A stretch of DNA of 64,000 nt. Origin: Trachythela sp. YZ-2020 (lineage: Eukaryota; Cnidaria; Anthozoa; Malacalcyonacea; Clavulariidae). Location: positions 186,001 through 250,000 of the forward strand of contig JADLSH010000184.1 of NCBI GenBank assembly GCA_016169945.1. The letters run 5' to 3'. Position numbers and translations under genes: made by a program. This document shows, piece after piece, positions 11,801 to 24,700 of the stretch (its first letter is position 1; every line of letters starts with the position of its first letter). The notes under the pieces are model-generated. The model was given only the letters and a program-made list of their open reading frames with translations. It ran no database searches and was not told the origin of the DNA.

Positions 11801-14800
11801 CTACACTGGACCACCACGTTTGAGATATCTTTTTCAGGTAATTCAGACACAAACCACGGCAGCTTATTGTAGAATACTACCTACACTGGACCACCACGTT
11901 TGAGATATCTTTTTCAGGTAGTTCAGACACAAACCACAGCAGCTTATTGTAGAATACTACCTACACTGAACCACCACGTTTGAGATATCTTTTTCAGGTA
12001 GTTCAGACACAAACCACAGCAGCTTATTGTAGAATACTACCTACACTGGACCACCACGTTTGAGATCTTTTTCAGGTAGTTCAGACACACACAACGACAG
12101 CTTATTCTAGAATACTGCCTACACTGGACCACCACGTTTGAGATATCTTTTTCAGGTAGTTCAGACACAAACCACGACAGCTTATTCTAGAATACTGCCT
12201 ACACTGGACCACCACGTTCGAAATATCATGAAAAAATCTCCAAACATACCACGCAATAGTACCGAATGCTTAGGCCCAAAAGGGTCAGAAATGAAATTTC
12301 CACAAAATATAAACAACGTTGGCGGAACCGTATGATAGCCATGAAAAAGAACCCTTAACTTGTCCATGACCTTGATAGAAGAAAATGATAAAAACTTTTA
12401 TTTTCAGCATAACTAAAGACCCAAGAATTGGCAGGGGATGTTTGATAGAACAGTGGTTAGTGTATGTGTCTTTCACCTTTGTGACTGGTGTCCGACGTTG
12501 TGTGATTATAATTTCACCTCAGTCCCATGTGAGAAAATGCTGTAATAACCCTTAGTTACTGGACCTCTAGAGAGAACAGTATAGAACTGATAGAGCTATC
12601 CAGTATAAATAAAGTTAGTTTAGTTTAGGTTTCCTCCTGTAATAACACTGGATTAATAAGAGATGCCTCTTACTGGACCTCTAGGAAGAACAGTTTAGAA
12701 CTGATAGATCTATCCAGTATAAATAAAGTTAGTTTAGTTTAGGTTTCCTCCTGTAGTAACACTGGATCAATAAGAGATGGCTCTTACTGGACCTCTAGGG
12801 AGAACAGTTTAGAACTGATAGAGCTATCCAGTATAAATAGAGTTAGTTTAGGTTTCCTCCTGTAGTAACACTGGATCAATAAGAGATGCCCCTTGCTGGA
12901 CCTCTAGGGAGAACAGTTTAGACGTGATAGAAGTGATCCAGTATAAATAAAGTTAGAACTGACTCAGCTATCAGTTTTCGAGCGAAAATTCCAAATTTAC
13001 CTTGGGCAAATCAAGCCAGACATCTGACAAAATAACGAACATTGCTTCTTGATTTTCTTCTTCGATAGCGCGCAGTTTTGCCTGTTTTAAAGCAGAAAGA
13101 ATAGCTGACTATAGAAGGAATAGCATGCCAGGATGGTGCATAAATGCGACATTAGACGACTGACTATCAGGAAAATATCAGACATGATTTGTTTCGAAAA
13201 CCATTGCCAGTATAGATCACGCTATTCTAGCTGGTTCGCTTGGGTAGTTCGTCTTGTGATTACACTAAAAAGAATGAGCTGGATGACGTGTGGATTCATT
13301 CTAGTTTGTCCATAATCGATGGACGATCAGTAATCTAGTAAGTGCACTTACCGATGCTTTTACTGTTATCGTTGAAGGACCGCCAAAAAAATTAATGTTA
13401 CCAAAATAATTTCTACATGAATTAAGATGAAACAAAGTGGTTATTATCTTGCTTCCAAATACCAGACTACTACATATAATGTAAATAATTAATTCCGTTT
13501 TCCATCATTTTGATAACTACAGGTTGACCACCATCTGCTGCACGATAGTGCTTAGTGAAAGCCAGCTAGTATTAGCCTAGTAACCGATGATACTTGCCTA
13601 GTAACCTGAGCAGGTTCAGCCGGCGGACATCCTAGGGCTTCCACATGAAAGATACCATCCTCGTATAGACCTAGTAATTTATGCAAGACCACACATTACC
13701 TAGATTTATATAAACCATTGTTATCTCTGTCAGAAGGTTATATTTTTACCTGGGTCTGTGCGTGTTTGCCTGTGTGTACACTGTAACCCTACCTTCAGCC
13801 AGAACAAAGCAGTTTTCTGTAAACAACCCTGTGTGGTATTTCTGCCAACTGGTTAAAGAAAAATCACCAGACTTCCGTTCGGTATACGTGACCGAAATAC
13901 GTTATACATATAGTACTTGATCAGAAATAAACTGTAATAAAAGGCGCACTGGGAATGCGACCAGAATAAATTCTCCCCACTTTTGTACCATAGAGCCATG
14001 CACAACCGCAGAAGCCCTGGTATGAGGTTGGCCGTACCATTTTCACGCATCTTCATTCCGAATGCGTTCAAAATCGTTATACTCCTAATGACATAGATAT
14101 AAAGCAATTGCACACAACATAGTATGACAACATATGTCATTTGGCCATTTGATAGGCTAAATGTTCATAACACCCTGGTCAAATGACCGCCAACTCTCGT
14201 CAACTCTCATCGATCCACTCTCTTTGAGCTGTTCCACATTTTGATGAGAGTTGAGTGATGATTCCTCGTCTGACTGCCACATGCAGTAACATCCAGTCTC
14301 AACTCGCAACTCTTGTTCTGTTCCTTTCTTAACTTTGATGAAACTGATTGAAAAACTCACTCCTTGTTGTCCTTGCTTGTTTCAAACTCATCGCATCTGC
14401 ATTTGATCGTCATTTGACTTTCCACAAGTTTTCAAGTGTTCGTGACTTTTCAAACCATTCGAAGGATACAGCAACTGACAAATTAACTTCAACCACACCA
14501 GTACAGTCTTCCAAATAATACTTTCCCTAAAAATAGTTTTAATTCAATATTGAATATAAACCGGTACTTATACTTTCTGCATGTGGTTCTCAGTTTTGAA
14601 ATACCTCTTTAATTTGTGCTATCATGCCCAAAACAATGACTTTGCCCAACTTTGCTGTACTACCAAGAAGATACTCAACACGCTTCAACTAAAATTGAAA
14701 AAGTCGTGAATTTTCAAAATACCCGGCACTCAATTTGGAACACACATTCACAGCTGGTTTTCAAATTTTATTATGTTTTTTACTTATAGATAAAACTAGG

Positions 14801-17545
14801 GGCCTTAAATAAAAGCCTTTATAGGTTTCCAAAGACCTCTAGCCCTCTGTATAATATATGAAAGAAACTTATTGTAAATAATTATGCAATTTGGGCAAAT
14901 TTAATAAAAAAACAACAAAAAACAAGATAGATGAATAGAACTTTTACCTCGTATTTGTTGGTTTTTTGACTCGGATGAGCCGCAGCCGATGGTGCTGCGA
15001 ATAGATCATGTCTGACTGTACGCTAAAGCAAAATGGTAGTTGTAGTTTTTGACAAGTGGATGACAAGTACCATTAACTGGCAGTACCCTACCACTGATGA
15101 GTAAAATACTAAAGTAGGGTGCACCTGGGTGCATTGCCGGCTAATGGGTTAACAAGAGACACTGGCAGATAGTTTTGTTAACCCATTAACTGGCAGTACC
15201 CTACCACTGACAAGTAAAATCATCTGGTATTAGACAAAGTACAATACTTTGGTGTTTAATAGACAGAGTAAAATACTAAAATAGGGTGCATCTGGGCACA
15301 TTGCAAGCTAATGTTTAATGTGTTAAGCATCCCCTATGTTTACAAATTTTCCTATTACTACTTCAGCAGCATGCAGAATGGCAGAGATTACCTGGTATAT
15401 AGTCATATATCGTTCTTTAAACATGTCAGCCTTGCATGGTGCTTCTGGATGTAAATGTACACTGGTGGTTGTGTCCCTGGTGAAAATGAATGGAATGTTT
15501 GATTGGTATTGCAGGGAGGGGAGCGGTAAATACTACGTTTAACCCAACATCCAAAAATTTTTGACCCGGCTATACTCAACTTTAAAAACTTTTTCCTGTC
15601 AGAATTATACTTGTACCGTGGCACTCTAAAAATAGATTATTGCACATTATGACATTTCCAAACTATAATGCAGGAATACTGCATAAAATGACTGCACTAT
15701 ACTTACTCAAAAGCACTTATAACACTGAAAGCTTTATCGCTAGATAAAAATACAAATATGATGTTTGAATAAAAACATTTAAAATGCTAACAACAACCTC
15801 AAGAGTGTGCTTGTCCTTTTGTCATTCTAGCATTACTGCAGCCTAGTCCCCCAGGCTCTCTCTCTCTCTTTGTTGTTCAATATTGCTTGTCCCTGGGGTA
15901 CCTGTGCATACCTACATACTGTACATACATACCTACATACTGTACATACATACATACATAAATTATTCAGCTCACTCCCCGTTGGGGATTTTCAGTGACC
16001 GATTAAATCAAGTATCTCTCTTACCTATATTATGTACGTAGCCTACATCATCTATTTTTACAACAATTGTGATATTACTTTCCTAATCTGTATTTTCCTG
16101 TGGGAGGAAACCGAAGAGGCTGGAGAAAACCCACGACTTTCGGCAGAGCGTTGACTTACTCTTTTCACATGAGTGTGATGAGTATAGTTCTCAGCGAGAA
16201 TTGAACTCAAGACTCAGAGGTGAAAGGCGCTTGCTCTGACGACTGCGTCACCGAAGTCCCATTGAGCACCGAAGCTACCTTGAGCAGTGACGTCACAAAT
16301 GAGTTCCATGTGCTCACACAATCACATGCTAGCTTCAGAACAACAGGGACTAGACTGGCACTACTGGATGAAGAATATAACATACAAAAACAAAGCCACA
16401 CCTGACTTCATCAGTTTGATCACTACATTCTTGTACTGCAGTTTCAATTGCATCTTTGGTTATCAATGTTGAAGATACTGTCAGGAAATACAAACAAGGA
16501 TTAATTTGCCTGTGTCCACACAAATTATAGTCAGGGCTCAAAATAACATTTCATCATACACCAGTCATGGTGACAGGTCAGTTCCATCTGTGACTGGTCA
16601 ACTCCCTCGAGTCCTTCCAAAAACAATGAAAACGCAACACAACAAAAAAATGCATAAATCATATTCTACACTATTATGCTGGTACAGATGCGTTATCACT
16701 TGATCCTCGAAGAAGCATTCTCAGCGAGATTGTTTTGGCTGTCAGCGATGCAATTTTCCCTTTCGTAAACGGTCAGTTCGTCCCTAAACGGCCAGCTCAT
16801 CCAACCTCTCATAGCATGTTGGGAGACAAAAGCCAAAATCTGACCGGTCACTATGACCGGCGTCATACAAAATTTGACTGGTCATATTAAAAATTTTGCC
16901 GGTCATTGAACAGTAACCGGCTGTTATTTTGAGCCCTGATTCAGCCTCAACCTCCATTGTCTCATCAACACCCAGGAAGAATTACTGACATATATAGATT
17001 GTCACACTTGAGTGATTTGACAGAATATTCAATCTTCCAGTAAGCTCTCAACTATGATCTCTGATCAGTGCTCAATATTTAAACTAATATCTTTAATTAT
17101 ATAATTTGCGTGCATTAATCGTGAATCTTTTCAAGCAGAGTGGTATTTAAACAACAAACAGAACAGTACAAACGTGTATTAATCCTGATACTTATATTAT
17201 TTTCATTGGTTGCTATTACTTACAGGGTTGTTTCTGAACGCTTTCAATGATTCTGTCAAGCCATCCATCAAAGTCTTTTTCACTAACAGTTGACAACACA
17301 TCGCCCAGAAAGCGCGAAGCTTCACTGTACAAAAAAGTATTTTAATAATTGAATATATAATATAAAAGCAAATACAGTTTTACTTTGTCAAACGCGAGAC
17401 AAGTTTACATGGCATTGGGAAGATCCTTGGACAAGAAGGAATCAATATTATATTTTATATCTGTACTAAAATCTATATGATCGTACCTTTGTAAAGACAA
17501 TCCGTGAAGTTTAAAAGTTTTGATTATTTTTGTTCTGGCCGCCAT
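8895..17545 (-). CDS. POLE2: DNA polymerase epsilon subunit 2 (B subunit)
   Basis: Non-catalytic second subunit of the leading-strand replicase Pol epsilon, in the nucleus. Exons: 17545-17487, 17324-17224, 16477-16402, 15739-15707, 15625-15581, 15476-15392, 15022-14948, 14688-14605, 14526-14470, 13816-13793, 13670-13598, 13412-13352, 13081-13001, 12370-12250, 11479-11425, 11346-11287, 11206-11129, 10957-10849, 10625-10515, 9997-9929, 9402-9335 and tentatively 8934-8895 (stop). About 530 residues, as in human. Diagnostic runs: '[15 protein letters not shown]', '[12 protein letters not shown]', '[14 protein letters not shown]', 'NINFFGGPS', '[15 protein letters not shown]', '[14 protein letters not shown]', '[19 protein letters not shown]', '[20 protein letters not shown]' and '[13 protein letters not shown]'. 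A small exon of roughly 8 codons between 14470 and 13816 was not found. The 13670-13598 exon uses a GC donor (AG|GCAAGT). The exon at 9402 has a damaged duplicate at 9814 on the far side of a repeat insertion. Confidence 0.92.
9172..9320 (-). mobile_element. tRNA-headed SINE, head only, interrupted
   Basis: The B-box part ('GCAGGAATCGAAGCCTG' on plus) and A-box part ('GCACTAACCACTGTGCCAC') are separated by about 80 bp of unrelated sequence, so the copy was split by a later insertion. It lies between the last two POLE2 exons. Confidence 0.6.
9422..9770. mobile_element. 349-bp non-autonomous element inserted beside the POLE2 exon
   Basis: Rich in 'GGGATAxTAAGGG'-like motifs and colinear with 5516-5785 (shared starts 'TTTTGAGGACATTGTAGG' and ends 'AATACTGAAG'). 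It is flanked by the 60-bp direct repeat 9362-9421 and 9771-9830. About 55 bp at 9476-9531 is absent from the 5.5-kb copy. No coding capacity is visible. Confidence 0.7.
9771..9830 (-). pseudogene. Duplicate of POLE2 penultimate exon
   Basis: A 60-bp copy matching 9362-9421 at 55 of 60 positions. It keeps the acceptor (TTTTTCCAAAG) and 'SFSKNDYCF'. The conserved Gly after the acceptor is Glu, Lys is Ile and Trp is Cys, and it runs on into repeat sequence. The frame stays open into the repeat, so an alternative terminal exon cannot be excluded. Confidence 0.75.
10043..10470 (-). mobile_element. 114-bp SINE-tail tandem array in a POLE2 intron
   Basis: Three to four units followed by the core 'GAGTACCTGGAGAAAACCTG' at 10441-10460. 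It lies between the POLE2 exons 10625-10515 and 9997-9929. Confidence 0.7.
11590..12228 (+). repeat. 80-bp satellite, eight copies, in a POLE2 intron
   Basis: 'TGAGATATCT' recurs at 11821, 11901, 11981 and 12139, giving an 80-bp period. Each unit contains the near-palindrome GTAGAATACTAC. The array ends about 22 bp from the POLE2 exon 12370-12250, close to its splice donor. Confidence 0.85.
12438..12975 (+). mobile_element. tRNA-headed SINE with four 114-bp tail units
   Basis: A clear example on the plus strand: A-box-like 'CAGTGGTTAGTGTATGTG', a decayed B-box region, 'GATTATAATTTCACCTCAG', then four tandem units. It lies in a POLE2 intron, antisense to the gene. Confidence 0.75.
15065..15325. 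repeat. TTAACCCATTA element, double copy (POLE2 intron)
   Basis: Two units joined through 'GTTAACAAGAGACACTGGC' and 'TTTTGTTAACCCATTAACTG'. Confidence 0.65.
16080..16262 (-). mobile_element. Second tRNA-headed SINE family with GGAGGAAACC core
   Basis: Plus strand reads core 'TGGGAGGAAACCG', 'GAGAAAACCCACGACTTTCG', then a tRNA-like head in reverse ending near 'CACCGAAGTCCC'. It shares architecture with 35265-35440 but not with the 114-bp tail family. It lies in a POLE2 intron. Confidence 0.7.
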
Positions 17546-17549
17546 GTTT

Positions 17550-18726
17550 ACAAATTTTCGCGCGTAAACGCGGGAAAATGACACGACCTGGTTACCAAGC
17601 TAACATTGTTCATAAAGTGGCGAAATTAGTTAAGTTTGCTTCATAATTTCTCGGAAATAGTTTCTATTTTATACATATAAGCGTTTTCTGTTTGGCAAAA
17701 AAACTACTATTTTTCAATCGTATTTGTTTTCAAGAAGATAATGGGGTTTTGACCACTCTATAGCAGGACCTCTTTTAACTAATGTACTGGAGGGGCCAAA
17801 TCCCCCCCAGCCCCCATGTTGGCCCCCCCAGTAAGCTATTTTGGCCCCCCCAGTGAAGGTCCCTTTTGATCAAAGTATAAGCAAAAAAGGGGGAAAAACG
17901 GAGTTTAGAGGAAAGTTATGGTATTCTCACAACAAAACCTGGCTCCGTTTAGATGGTATATATAAAAAATTGTCTCTGAAAATGCAGGAAATCAAGCCAC
18001 AGACTCAAGAATACAAAAATATTCTGGGGGAGGACAGACCCCCCCTTCACCTTCCCACACCTGTAATACACCACCTACTTGTTACGTCCCCTTTCGATGA
18101 TGGCCCCCCACTAACGATTTCTTAAGAGGCTCTGCTCTATAGCTAAAATGGGTGCATGGGTTTGAGTGTTTTATATGGTACTAATCTTAATACTACACAG
18201 GATGGTCAAATTCAAATGTATCGTCACTTATAAGAGCGAGAAAATGATGCTAAATGTTTCCATACACGTATTTGCCACCAAACACAAAGTCACTCTGATA
18301 ACTGTCTTCCATTTTGAAGTTGACCACCACACACTGTCCAGTCATTTTCACGTTCCGTTTGCTGCCCTTTTCCTGTTGAACCTAAAATTTGTCCAACGGC
18401 AATGTAGACGCGACCTCTTGAATTGAATTAAACTAAACCAAATCCAGCGACTAGGTTAATCGAAACGTCAAATTTTATACATCTACAAAGTATTACAACG
18501 CTAAAAGGCAATCACACTACAACATGTCTTTAATAATAACTATGTTCAATTTTCACCGTTTTTCGTAAATCATTTCTTAAAACTTGATGACCTTTCAACT
18601 TGACTTTTACAATTCACTACAAGTTTCAATGTCTGTCATCTTCACTGCTCAACTTAAATATGATTAAATGACTCAAACCATTCTAGTGAATTTAAAAATG
18701 AAAGACTGTTTATAAAGAATGTTTTC
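17550..18726. other. POLE2/hnRNP M spacer, no gene seen
   Basis: Begins with the POLE2 promoter. 17750-18125 carries repeated 'GGCCCCCCCAGT' tracts that look like decayed repeat sequence. A MITE-like 'GAAGTTGACCACCA' fragment is at 18315. No supported coding sequence. Confidence 0.5.
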
Positions 18727-21700
18727 TCAGCCACGATCCATTCTGACCTCGATCTCACGACCGTCCATTACACTACCATTGAACGACGCTTGAAAGAAGG
18801 TTAAGGAAACACACTCCTACTAAACCAAACTTTATTTATACTGGATCGCTCTATCAATTCTAAACCGTTCTTCCTAGAGGTCCAGTAAGAGTAATGAATC
18901 TCTTATTGATCCAGTGTTACTACAGGAGGAAACTTAAACTAAACTAATTTTATTTATACTGGATAGCTCTATCAGTTCCAAACCGTTCTCCTTGGAGCTC
19001 AAGTGAGAGTAATGAATCTCTTATTGATCCAGTGTTACTACGGGAGAAAACCTAAACTAAACTAACTTTAGTTATACTGGATAGCTCTATCAGTTCTAAA
19101 CTGTTCTTCCTAGAGTTCCAGTAAGGTCCATCTCCTACTGATCCAGTGTTACTACAGGAGGAAACCTAAACTAACTTTATTTATACTGGATAGCTCTATC
19201 AGTTCTAAACTGTTCTCCCTAGAGGTCCAGTAAGGGTCATCTCTTATTGATCCAGTGTTACTACAGGAGGAAACCTAAACTAGACTAACTTTATTTATAC
19301 TGGATAGCTCTATCAGTTCTAAACTGTTCTTCCTAGAGGTGTGTTACCACAGGAGGAAACCGGAGTCCCCGAAAAAAACCTGTGGTGTTTGGTAGAGTTA
19401 AACTGGAAGCAGTATTCTCGACTGAGGTGAAATTATAATCAGACAACTGCATATTGCAGGAATCAAACCTTGGTCACAGAGATGAAAGGCACATGCAGTA
19501 ACCACTGTGTCATTAACACACAAACCCTGAGTAAAATTTCTTCAAAAAGATACAGACTGCACGAGCGGCTTCTTCAGCAGTTTCAAACAAAACAGTTCCA
19601 CATCCTTTAGATCTCTTGCTTTCATCCATCAAAACATCTGCTCGAACAACACGGCCTATATAGAAGAAAATATACCGAGGTTTTGACTTTTGATCAAATA
19701 TAAGAAGACCTAACCAACTTTGTTTACACTGGATAGCTCTATCAGTTCTAAACTGTTCTCTCTAGAGGTCCAGTAAGGGTCATCTCTTATTGGCCCAGTG
19801 TTACTACAGGAGGAAACCTAAACTAAACTAACTTTGTTTATACTGGATAGCTCTATCAGTTCTAAACTGTTCTCTCTAGAGGTCCAGTAAGGGTCATCTC
19901 TTATTGGTCCAGTGTTACTACAGGAGGAAACCTAAGCTAAACTAACTTTATTTATACTGGATAGCTCTATCAGTTCTAAACTGTTCTCCCTGGAGATCCA
20001 GTAAGGATCATTCCTTACTGGATCCAGGTGAAATTATAATCAGACAACTGTATTATAGTAGAATCAAACCCACGTCAGGAAGGTGAAAGACTCGTGTTTA
20101 GGAAGAGATAAAGGGTGTTGAGTCCTGATGTACTCTCGAGGTTTTAGGATTTATTAACATAAAATATTATTAGTGACCTGCTTCTCTGAATTTGTCTTTT
20201 AAATCTTGCCAGGTCACTTTCCAAGGAAGCTGAAAAAACATAATCATGGTAACAATATAAGAAAATTTTAGAATTAAAAATCACTTTATTGGTAAATGTC
20301 CGATATGATCCGAAACCGTGTACGAGAAACGAATGATTTAATTCATAGAACTTAATAAAGTAAAATGTAGGAGCTCGGAGGGACACTTACCATATCGTGT
20401 TGATCTTGGCTGGATACCAGGACCATAGCCAGGATATGCGTTGATGGCCAACCCAACACAACCCTTATCATTTCTACCCACCCTCAAACCCACCCACAAA
20501 CGCAACAATACGTGCACTTAATGACTGCCAGTGAAAACCAATCCAAATAACAGGGAACCGCAAAAATACATGTACAGCACAACAGCCTCGTTTGGGACTC
20601 AGAACTTTTCCCTCCGATTTATAAGCAAAACAAATTGCCAACTATCGAGCTCCGAACAAAACAACAACAAATAAAAAATGTATTCAGTATCAAAATCAGA
20701 AACCCAGAGTCAGGTATTCCCACAGTCCATCTTCGGAAACAAAATTTAGTCTCCTTTCAAGCAAACAACCTTATAGAAATGAAGAATTTACGTCCTTTTC
20801 ACCTCGGAAAATTATGACAAGAATTGAAGGATTTTCATATGAGAAATAAATTTGCCAAACAAGATAAATGTATTATTTTACTTTGAAAAATAGATAACTT
20901 TAGAAGCGAATGATATTTTGACCCCATGCTCAGCAACTAGACAGAAGCTTCAGTCTTTCAGACTGCCCTTGATGCCTTGAAAAACATAGCAAACTGAACT
21001 TGCCCCCTTTCCCCCCAAATCCGAAGCCTACCATAACGACACTCAAAATCAGGGTTTATACAAACCATCCTCAACTTTAAGTCTTTAACCAAATATATTT
21101 CGTCCTTTCTAATTTGTACTTTCATTCAGAGAAATGTGTCTAACACCAAGTAAGTATGTTTAGTGTTTACCATGATTACCATCATGTATTATTTAAAAGA
21201 CCTGACTACAAATCTGTCAAATCACCAGGCAGAAACAACTAAAATCCACCACTTACATTGCGTACAAAGACTTGCTTGGCTGGATCACCCTTGGCTTGCG
21301 ACTGTGTCTCAGTAGTTGCATACGAACCCTGTGAACCTCCATACCCCTGCATTCCATACAATTGTTGCATCCAGAGTGCATAGGGGTTAGACATCGCACT
21401 TGCACCGCCCATTCCACTACCATTTGTAGTGTTCATAGCACTGGCATTTGAGAAAGCAGCAGCCCCTAACGACGACGCATCAACGGAACTCAGACCCTGC
21501 GAACTTTGTACCGTTCCCGCAGTGGACCCCGTCCCAAGATTCATCGCGGACGAACCAAACCCAGTTAACCCACTCAAGCCAGCCATGTTACCCAGACTTG
21601 CCATGTTACCCAGACTCGCCATGTTGCCCAACCCCGCCATACTGTTCATCTGGCTTTGCAGGTTTTGAAGTTGGAGTAAAGCCAAAGGACTCACACCACC

Positions 21701-24700
21701 TCCCAAACCGCCCATACCGCCCATACCGGTCAAGCCTGCTAAACCTGTCAGACTGGTTAAGTTAGGCATGCCCTGTAGTCCAGCAGCAGCAGACAAGGTT
21801 GAAGTGCTTTTTCCACCATCATTACCACCAAACATACTGAAATATGGTGACTCACGATCCTAAACAAACAAATTGCAGAATGTTTGATCTAGTTCACAAA
21901 GTCAGATGAGAAGGTTTTCCTTAGCAAGTTGATTTGCTATTAAGCATGTGAATCGTTAGTAATTCCTTTGAGAAATCTATTCTATTTGACAATTGTTGTT
22001 TTTCTCATGGAATTACACAAGAAATTATGTGATATAACTTACCAGTCTAACATTCACCGATCTTTCATAAATCGATTTCCCATTCATTATAACTATGCCA
22101 AAGTTAAAGTTTTCAAACAAACAATATGAGTACCAGTACCCTACCACTTACAAGTAGAATCGTCTGGCATTAGACAGAGTAAAATACTAAAGTAGGGCAC
22201 ATCTGGGCACATAGCCAGCTAATGGGTTAACAAGAGACACTGGCAGATAGTTTTGTTAACCCATTAACTGGCAGTACCCTACCACTGATGAGTAAAATCG
22301 CCTGGCGTTAGACAGAGTAAAATGCTAAAGTAGGGCGCATTGCAAGCTAATGGCTGAAGCCAGTTTTCACTCTCCAAGCATATACTAATATATGCTTACG
22401 AAGACAAAGCAGACAAAATTTTCTGTTAAATTCCTTAGCCTTATATGCTTGCACTCGTATTAAAGATTATGTCACATGCTTTGTTTTGTGTTTTGCCTTT
22501 TCTTTAGTTATTTTTTAATAATACAAAAGGATACAGACAGCATTGATTGCTTCTAAAGGTGTCTCAAACTGCACTGTTCCATGACCTTTTGACTTCTTGT
22601 CGCTATCTTCAGATACATCAGCTCGTACAACTCTTCCTAGGGGGCAGAAAAGACTGAATTAACTTTTGCAAATTTACAATTGTCTAGTGTTAGGTGGGAA
22701 ACCCTTTTCATTCGTTTGAAACACGTTACCTGCGGCCTTGAATGTGTCTTTCAACTTTGCCCAAGTGACACTGTAATCAAGCTAAAAAGAAGCGCAATAA
22801 TTATACTGTAGCATACTGTGTCAAGCAGGAATTAGCATCAAAAACAAACAAAGACAATCTGATCTGTTTCAACAGCAATACACTGTACACATCCATTACT
22901 AAATTCTAATGCCTACAGGTTATTTTGTCTTCACTATTATTATATTTTTACAGCTATTTTTCAGAGGTTTACATGCCAAATTTTCTCAAAGAGCCTTGAT
23001 TTTACTTTACTCTGAAAGATTGCAGGCTTTGCAATATTTACAACTTACATTGCTGACAAATACCGAACATGACGCAGGATCTGATTTGGAACTCATTTGT
23101 TGTAGAAGTCCAATTTGACCAAGACCCAGCATACTCAATCCTGCAACACTGCCAAGACCACCTGATGAACTACCACTGTCTCTATCGCGACTGCTTCTCT
23201 CACGAGATCTTCGTGGACGCTCATCACGATCCTGTTGATCCTAGAAAAATCAAAAAGTATGTCAAAGTGTTTGCCAAAACTGAAAATCAAACAAATTTGC
23301 ACAAATAATTGAGGGTAGTGTGTCGTCATGTCAACTTTAACCCATTAGCTTGCAATGCGCCCAGATGGGCCCTACTTTAGTATTTTACTCTGTCTAACAC
23401 CAGACAATTTAATCGTCAGTGGTAGGGTCCTGCCAGTTAATGGGTTATGGGTTAAACACAACTTTAAATGTCTCTACTATTAGTACAGTACATTCATAAA
23501 ACATTCTCTGAACAAAATTTCTAAAGTTAACAATACTCCAAAGGCTTTAATATGATATATTTTCAAATAATTCTTGATATAAATTGAACTGGTTTACACG
23601 TAGGCTGTCTCTGTATCCAAATATACTAATATCGGTTATCTAGAGGAAATGCCACAATATTGGCTAGTTCTCCTAACCTCTCGTATTTTCATCAGTCTTC
23701 CTCCAAGATTGCTGTCGTTTAGCTCCCTGATGGCTCTCTGTGAATCTTCGGATGATGTGAACTCAACAACACTGGACAACAAAATAGCATTTGTAAGATA
23801 TTGGGCAGTGTTGACTATGATGACTGATGGCAATATTTCAAGAAACATCAAGTCTTACTTACCCACATCCCTGCAAAATAAAATAAAATACAAGTTAGCA
23901 TTTCTTAAGAGCATTAGTATTCAAGGAACATCTAAATGGATTACATGTAGTGAGGGCCCATCTCCAATTTTTCCAGTGTTTATAAAGCTGTAAGCAGTAG
24001 TAACACAGGGGTCGAAATTTACACTATTCTGCTATACCATACATAGTAAAATGCCACATGCAACAGTAAACTTCATGATCTTGGTAGAAAAAATGTGGTT
24101 GGTATCAATTTATAATATTAGTGTGTTCTTGAAGATAATAAATTTGCTTGCCATCTTATTTAGTTATTGCTGCGTTAATTTTAACGGCTTTGCTACATGA
24201 CAGACTGGCACCAGCAATAATGCATAACAGAGCAACGCATTTGATAGATTATTGGTGTATAAATAAACCAAAACCCTGATAACAACAGAATTACAGAAAC
24301 GTTTGCTATGTTTGTTTGTTGATCCTCAGCTTTGGGGTCCTAAGCACTGATATCCTGAGGCTTACTTTACAAATGTCAGAAGCAGTAATTTGAAAGGCAT
24401 TAGTCTGTGAACAGGCTTTCAGAGACATAAAAGAATGGTGGATCTTCAGATGGAATAATAAATTTCAAAATCTACTATTCCAGTTGTATAGGAGAAACAA
24501 ATGTACATTTCGACCCCTGTAATAATAATGGTGGATAGAATCAGATTGGGAGCACTCTGCTTTCATGCAAATGAGCTGAAATTATAATACGAAAACACAA
24601 TATTGCAGTAGTGCTAATTAACATGTCTCATTTTTTCACACTTCCATGCACCACTAGCCAGACTAAAATCTTATTCAAGGCTGAAAATGGCCCCCTAACT

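Noticed and set aside
13853..14140. 95-codon minus ORF with '[10 protein letters not shown]'
   Set aside because: Brief likeness to POLE2 'VNAFGFPP', but the real segment is the exon 13670-13598; no family match otherwise.
14157..14170. 'FDQGVMN' as the missing short POLE2 exon
   Set aside because: Resembles the expected 'FHxGLYT' but has no splice donor after it and lies in repeat-like sequence.
17841..18125. 94-codon plus ORF 'MAPPVKVPFDQ...'
   Set aside because: Opens in G/C-tract repeat sequence with no recognisable domain or splice context.
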